From positions 4,181,801 through 4,208,423 of the forward strand of contig NZ_CP045997.1 of assembly GCF_010233585.1 (NCBI RefSeq): a DNA stretch of 26,623 bases, given 5' to 3'. Both the position numbers and the translations under genes were made by a program. Shown here in pieces: positions 24,195-26,623 of the stretch; within the stretch, counting starts at the first letter, position 1; every line of letters begins with the position of its first letter. Source of the DNA: Spirosoma endbachense (GTDB lineage: Bacteria > Bacteroidota > Bacteroidia > Cytophagales > Spirosomataceae). The notes under the pieces were generated by a model. The model was given only the letters and a program-made list of their open reading frames with translations, was not told where the DNA came from and did not search any database.

Positions 24195-25088
24195 ATGGAC
24201 ACAAACTTAACAATAAATAAATACAAAGAGAGTCAAATCAAAAAAATAGATCGGCGCAGTAACATTTCACAAAAAGAGCTGATTAAAGAATATATTGAAC
24301 CTGCTATTCCGGTTATTCTGACTGATGCCACTAAAGACTGGGAAGCAATGGGGAAATTCACTCCTCAATTCTTTAAGGATAATTATAGTCACATCACGAA
24401 AGAAATAAGAGGAAAGACTTATTCTTTACCCGAGTATGTTGATTTAATGTTGGCATCTACTCCTGAAAAGCCTGCCCCCTATCCATTTAACTTCAATCTA
24501 GAGCACCGCGCGCCTGAACTCTTAGACGATTTAAAACCTGATATACTTTATTCTAAATCTGATCGCGTTAAACATCCGTTGTTACCCAAATTCATGCTCA
24601 AGGGTACGGAGGTCTATGAGATTTTTTTAGGCGGTAATGGTGGCCATTTCCCCTTCCTGCACATAGATGCCTTGTTCCTGCATACGCAGATCACGCAATT
24701 GCATGGCTCCAAAGAATTCTTCTTGTTCCCGCCTGAGCAAACTCCTTTCATGTACCCAAGAGAAGAGAATCCCAAGATTTCTCAGGTAAATGTATTCAGC
24801 CCAAACTTTGAAAAATACCCTCTTTTTCGGCAGGCACAACCAATAAGAGTTACCATTGAAGAGGGCGAAACTATTTTGTTCCCAACAAAATGGTGGCATA
24901 CGACGCAAATCCACGAACCGTGCATTTCTTTAGGGCGCGTCCATTTAAATGAATCAAACTGGAATGACTTTGCAAACGACAATTTTCTGTCATTAAAAAA
25001 GTATCGCCCTGGCATGGCAATTCCAGCATTAGTTTACACTAAAATGCTTGGGCAACTGATCAACTTGCAAGAGAAAATCAATGGTTGA
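24195..25088 (+). CDS. JmjC/cupin_8 Fe(II)/2-oxoglutarate-dependent oxygenase-like protein
   Basis: A 297-residue soluble protein of the cupin-like JmjC (FIH-1/JMJD5-type) group. The N-terminal region IPVILTDATKDWEAM (38-52) is the common entry motif of these proteins. FPFLHIDALFLHTQITQLHGSKEFFLFPPEQ (152-182) contains the iron-binding H156-x-D158 and the GxKxFxLFPP segment with the 2-oxoglutarate-binding Lys. EEGETILFPTKWWHTTQ (222-238) supplies the second His (His235). All three facial-triad residues are present, so it is probably active. Family members hydroxylate proteins or small molecules; the substrate here is unknown. Its place between a flippase and a GT8 enzyme in an exopolysaccharide locus hints at modification of a sugar, a lipid carrier or a glycosylated protein, but that is inference only. 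The start is preceded by AT-rich sequence without a clear Shine-Dalgarno. Confidence 0.88.
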   Translation: MDTNLTINKYKESQIKKIDRRSNISQKELIKEYIEPAIPVILTDATKDWEAMGKFTPQFFKDNYSHITKEIRGKTYSLPEYVDLMLASTPEKPAPYPFNFNLEHRAPELLDDLKPDILYSKSDRVKHPLLPKFMLKGTEVYEIFLGGNGGHFPFLHIDALFLHTQITQLHGSKEFFLFPPEQTPFMYPREENPKISQVNVFSPNFEKYPLFRQAQPIRVTIEEGETILFPTKWWHTTQIHEPCISLGRVHLNESNWNDFANDNFLSLKKYRPGMAIPALVYTKMLGQLINLQEKING

Positions 25089-25337
25089 GTTTAAGTAATT
25101 GTCTCCTTTTCGGTGTGATTAGAAGCAATGTATTTTATTTCTGAAAAATAGTGGTTACCTATTGCAAATTAATGAGTCAAAAGAAAGTAGCTAAGCACAA
25201 ATAGAACTGTTGCAAGGATAGTTATCCTCTTGATGTCTCTTGTGCTCCATGGATACTTATTATATCTAAATAGCTATTAAATAATTAGCAAATAAAGGCA
25301 ATTAGCTTATTTATCTAGCGCCGAAATTTTATCTTTT
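25089..25337. other. AT-rich gene-free interval between the oxygenase and GT8 genes
   Basis: About 250 AT-rich bases without a credible gene. AGGATA/TATCCT form a small dyad at 25215-25228. TATCTTTT just before the GT8 start resembles the Bacteroidota -7 element TAnnTTTG but with a mismatch, and it lies too close to the ATG to be convincing. Confidence 0.3.
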
Positions 25338-26237
25338 ATGAATACGAAGGAGCGAATAAGTATCGTATTAGCCAGTGATAATCACTATGCTATCTTGATA
25401 GCTGCTTTAGTAAAATCAATTGAATTGAATCACAAAACAGATGAGGCAATTGATTTTTACATTATTGACGATCGTATCTCAACTGGTAATAAGGAGAAAA
25501 TACAGGCTTCTGTGCAGTCAAAGGATATAGCTATTCATTGGCTAAATGCAGAGCAGGTCGTTCCTTCAACGATAAAGTTTCCAATAGACAATACCGCATT
25601 TCCACTTACGGCATATTTTAGAGTATTTTCTCCTTATGTTGTTCCGGCGGATTTGGAACGGATAATCTACCTGGATGTAGACATGATTGTGCTTGAAGAT
25701 ATTTCGAAATTATGGACTATTGATATGGGTGACAATATATTCGGAGCCGTCCAGGATTTTCAGAAAGTTGTAAGCTGTTCCTGGGGTGGAATTCCTAATT
25801 ATAAAGAATTAGGCATGGCACCCGATACTAAATATTTTAATTCTGGTCTACTGCTTATTAACGCTAAAGCATGGCGGGAGGCCGATATTACGAATAAAGT
25901 ATTTAAGTGCTTACACGATAACTTACAATACATAAATTTCGCCGATCAATACGGTCTTAATGTAGCGTTGGTTAACCAATGGTTTGAGCTGGACCCGCGC
26001 TGGAATTGGTTTGCTACTTTTGAAAATAAAAACCCGTTTATTATTCATTATCTTGATATAAAACCAATATTTAAATCGTACAAATCCGACCCCTATTTCC
26101 AGACAGTATTTTTTAACTATTTAAAGCTAACCCCCTGGAAAAACTACAAGCCTATTAGTGGTAATTATAGGTTAGTTCGAAAAATATATAATAAGGTAAA
26201 AAAGATAGTATTACGCAGCTTCAAGGCCGAAAACTAA
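25338..26237 (+). CDS. GT8 family glycosyltransferase
   Basis: A 299-residue retaining GT-A enzyme of the GT8 (LgtC/glycogenin-like) family. It begins RISIVLASDNHYAILIAALVKSI (6-28), the standard GT8 opening. TAYFRVFSPYVVP (91-103) precedes LERIIYLDVDMIV (106-118), with the metal-binding DVD at 113-115. YFNSGLLLINAKAWR (166-180) and FADQYGLN (201-208) follow, and IIHYLD (235-240) carries the conserved His. The C-terminal basic stretch (KIYNKVKKIVLRSFK) probably binds the membrane surface. The donor is typically UDP-galactose or UDP-glucose, but specificity cannot be read. The AT-rich composition matches the oxygenase gene before it. Confidence 0.93.
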   Translation: MNTKERISIVLASDNHYAILIAALVKSIELNHKTDEAIDFYIIDDRISTGNKEKIQASVQSKDIAIHWLNAEQVVPSTIKFPIDNTAFPLTAYFRVFSPYVVPADLERIIYLDVDMIVLEDISKLWTIDMGDNIFGAVQDFQKVVSCSWGGIPNYKELGMAPDTKYFNSGLLLINAKAWREADITNKVFKCLHDNLQYINFADQYGLNVALVNQWFELDPRWNWFATFENKNPFIIHYLDIKPIFKSYKSDPYFQTVFFNYLKLTPWKNYKPISGNYRLVRKIYNKVKKIVLRSFKAEN

Positions 26238-26246
26238 TACGTAAAT

Positions 26247-26319
26247 CGTTTAGCTTTGAATTGATATGCAACAAAAACATATAAGGTTCTTTTGTTGCAT
26301 ATCAATTCAAAGTTAAACG
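26247..26319. repeat. Long inverted repeat with a 30-bp stem
   Basis: The arms at 26247-26276 and 26290-26319 are reverse complements over 30 bases with one difference (G/T, tolerated as a G-U pair in RNA) around a 13-base loop. The stem starts 10 bases after the GT8 stop. No T-tract follows, so it is not a classic terminator. Length and precision suggest either a small non-autonomous repeat element or a double-stranded RNA processing or stabilising hairpin at the transcript end. Confidence 0.75.
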
Positions 26320-26351
26320 TAAACTGGCAAATGGTCGATGTGGTAATGTGA

Positions 26352-26373
26352 TGTCGGTTTTTTAAAACCGACA
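26352..26373. repeat. Perfect 10-bp hairpin palindrome
   Basis: TGTCGGTTTT and AAAACCGACA are exact reverse complements separated by TT. The layout (GGTTT, short T/A centre, AAACC) resembles the smaller TCAGGTT/AACCTGA hairpin at 26465-26482, which hints at a repeated palindrome family. Confidence 0.55.
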
Positions 26374-26623
26374 GAGAAAGCATTATTCGCCGTGGCGACG
26401 GTTCGCCGATGCGATTCTCAAAACCTATTCATTGATGCTCGATACAGTTTCTCAAATCCAAAGGTCAGGTTCTTTAACCTGAACTCACTTACTCCAACAG
26501 GGCTTTCTTATAAAAACGGCAAGGAGCAGTTAGCCATACCTTTGTGGTTCTCTAGACTACAAAACCATGACTGTCGCTCCCTGCTTGGCTAAACCTACAA
26601 CATTTTTCCAACTTCTTGACCAA

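Larger units (their letters stand above)
26238..26623. other. Gene-free tail of the window with clustered hairpins
   Basis: The ~390 bases after the GT8 gene hold no convincing coding sequence; a 66-residue frame at 26392-26592 lacks recognisable features and spans two of the hairpins. At least four hairpins lie in a row: a 30-bp stem at 26247-26319, a perfect 10-bp stem at 26352-26373, a 5-bp stem at 26394-26407 (GGCGA/TCGCC), and a 7-bp stem at 26465-26482 (TCAGGTT/AACCTGA). It could be a dispersed repeat block, a structured RNA or the leader of a gene beyond the window. Confidence 0.4.

Noticed and set aside
26392..26592. 66-residue open frame at the right end
   Set aside because: No recognisable motif, no ribosome binding site, and it spans two hairpins; more likely chance coding.
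1..26623. CRISPR arrays, tRNA or rRNA genes
   Set aside because: No regularly spaced direct repeats, cloverleaf-like sequences or rRNA signatures were seen on either strand.

Overview
The window looks like a chromosomal segment of a Bacteroidota, most likely a Spirosoma-like member of the Cytophagales. The evidence is two proteins with type IX secretion (T9SS) C-terminal sorting domains, one type B and one type A; a Bacteroidota-style lipoprotein; start sites with weak or no Shine-Dalgarno; and the overall gene style. The genus is inferred from memory of related proteins and was not tested.

Layout. (1) 1-2.2 kb is a damaged accessory patch. It holds the first codons of an IS256-like transposase running off the left edge (minus strand), a lipoprotein gene broken in two by one in-frame TAA and probably cut at its 3' end by the insertion sequence, and a TPR fragment that looks like the tail of a larger thioredoxin/TPR protein. 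(2) 2.2-8.3 kb is ordinary chromosome: prmA (ribosomal protein L11 methyltransferase) and a 1684-residue secreted protein of unknown function, with clear hairpin terminators before prmA and after the large gene. (3) 8.3-16.9 kb is a plus-strand exopolysaccharide cluster. It has a stand-alone receiver protein with Glu in place of the phospho-accepting Asp, a receiver domain fused to an initiating sugar-1-phosphate transferase, two GT2 enzymes, a Wzy/ligase-type membrane protein, another GT2 and a GT-B glycosyltransferase. (4) 16.9-18.9 kb is on the minus strand: a GT11 (alpha-1,2-fucosyltransferase-like) enzyme and a Sfp-type phosphopantetheinyl transferase. (5) 19.0-22.4 kb encodes two T9SS substrates, one of them a putative glycoside hydrolase. 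(6) 22.5-26.2 kb is visibly more AT-rich and encodes a Wzx-type flippase, a JmjC/cupin_8 Fe(II)/2-oxoglutarate-type oxygenase and a GT8 glycosyltransferase. (7) The last ~390 bp has no convincing gene but contains four hairpins, one with a 30-bp stem.

How the genes fit together (inference). The receiver-fused transferase would load the first sugar-phosphate on undecaprenyl phosphate. The GT2, GT-B, GT11 and GT8 enzymes would extend and decorate the repeat unit, Wzx would flip it, and the Wzy-like protein would polymerise or ligate it. The secreted hydrolase could trim or release the polymer at the cell surface. No Wza/Wzc-type export gene is in the window, so the locus is either longer or depends on genes elsewhere. 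The most distinctive feature is the pairing of a phospho-dead, Glu-substituted receiver with a receiver-fused initiating transferase, which suggests control of polymer initiation at the protein level.
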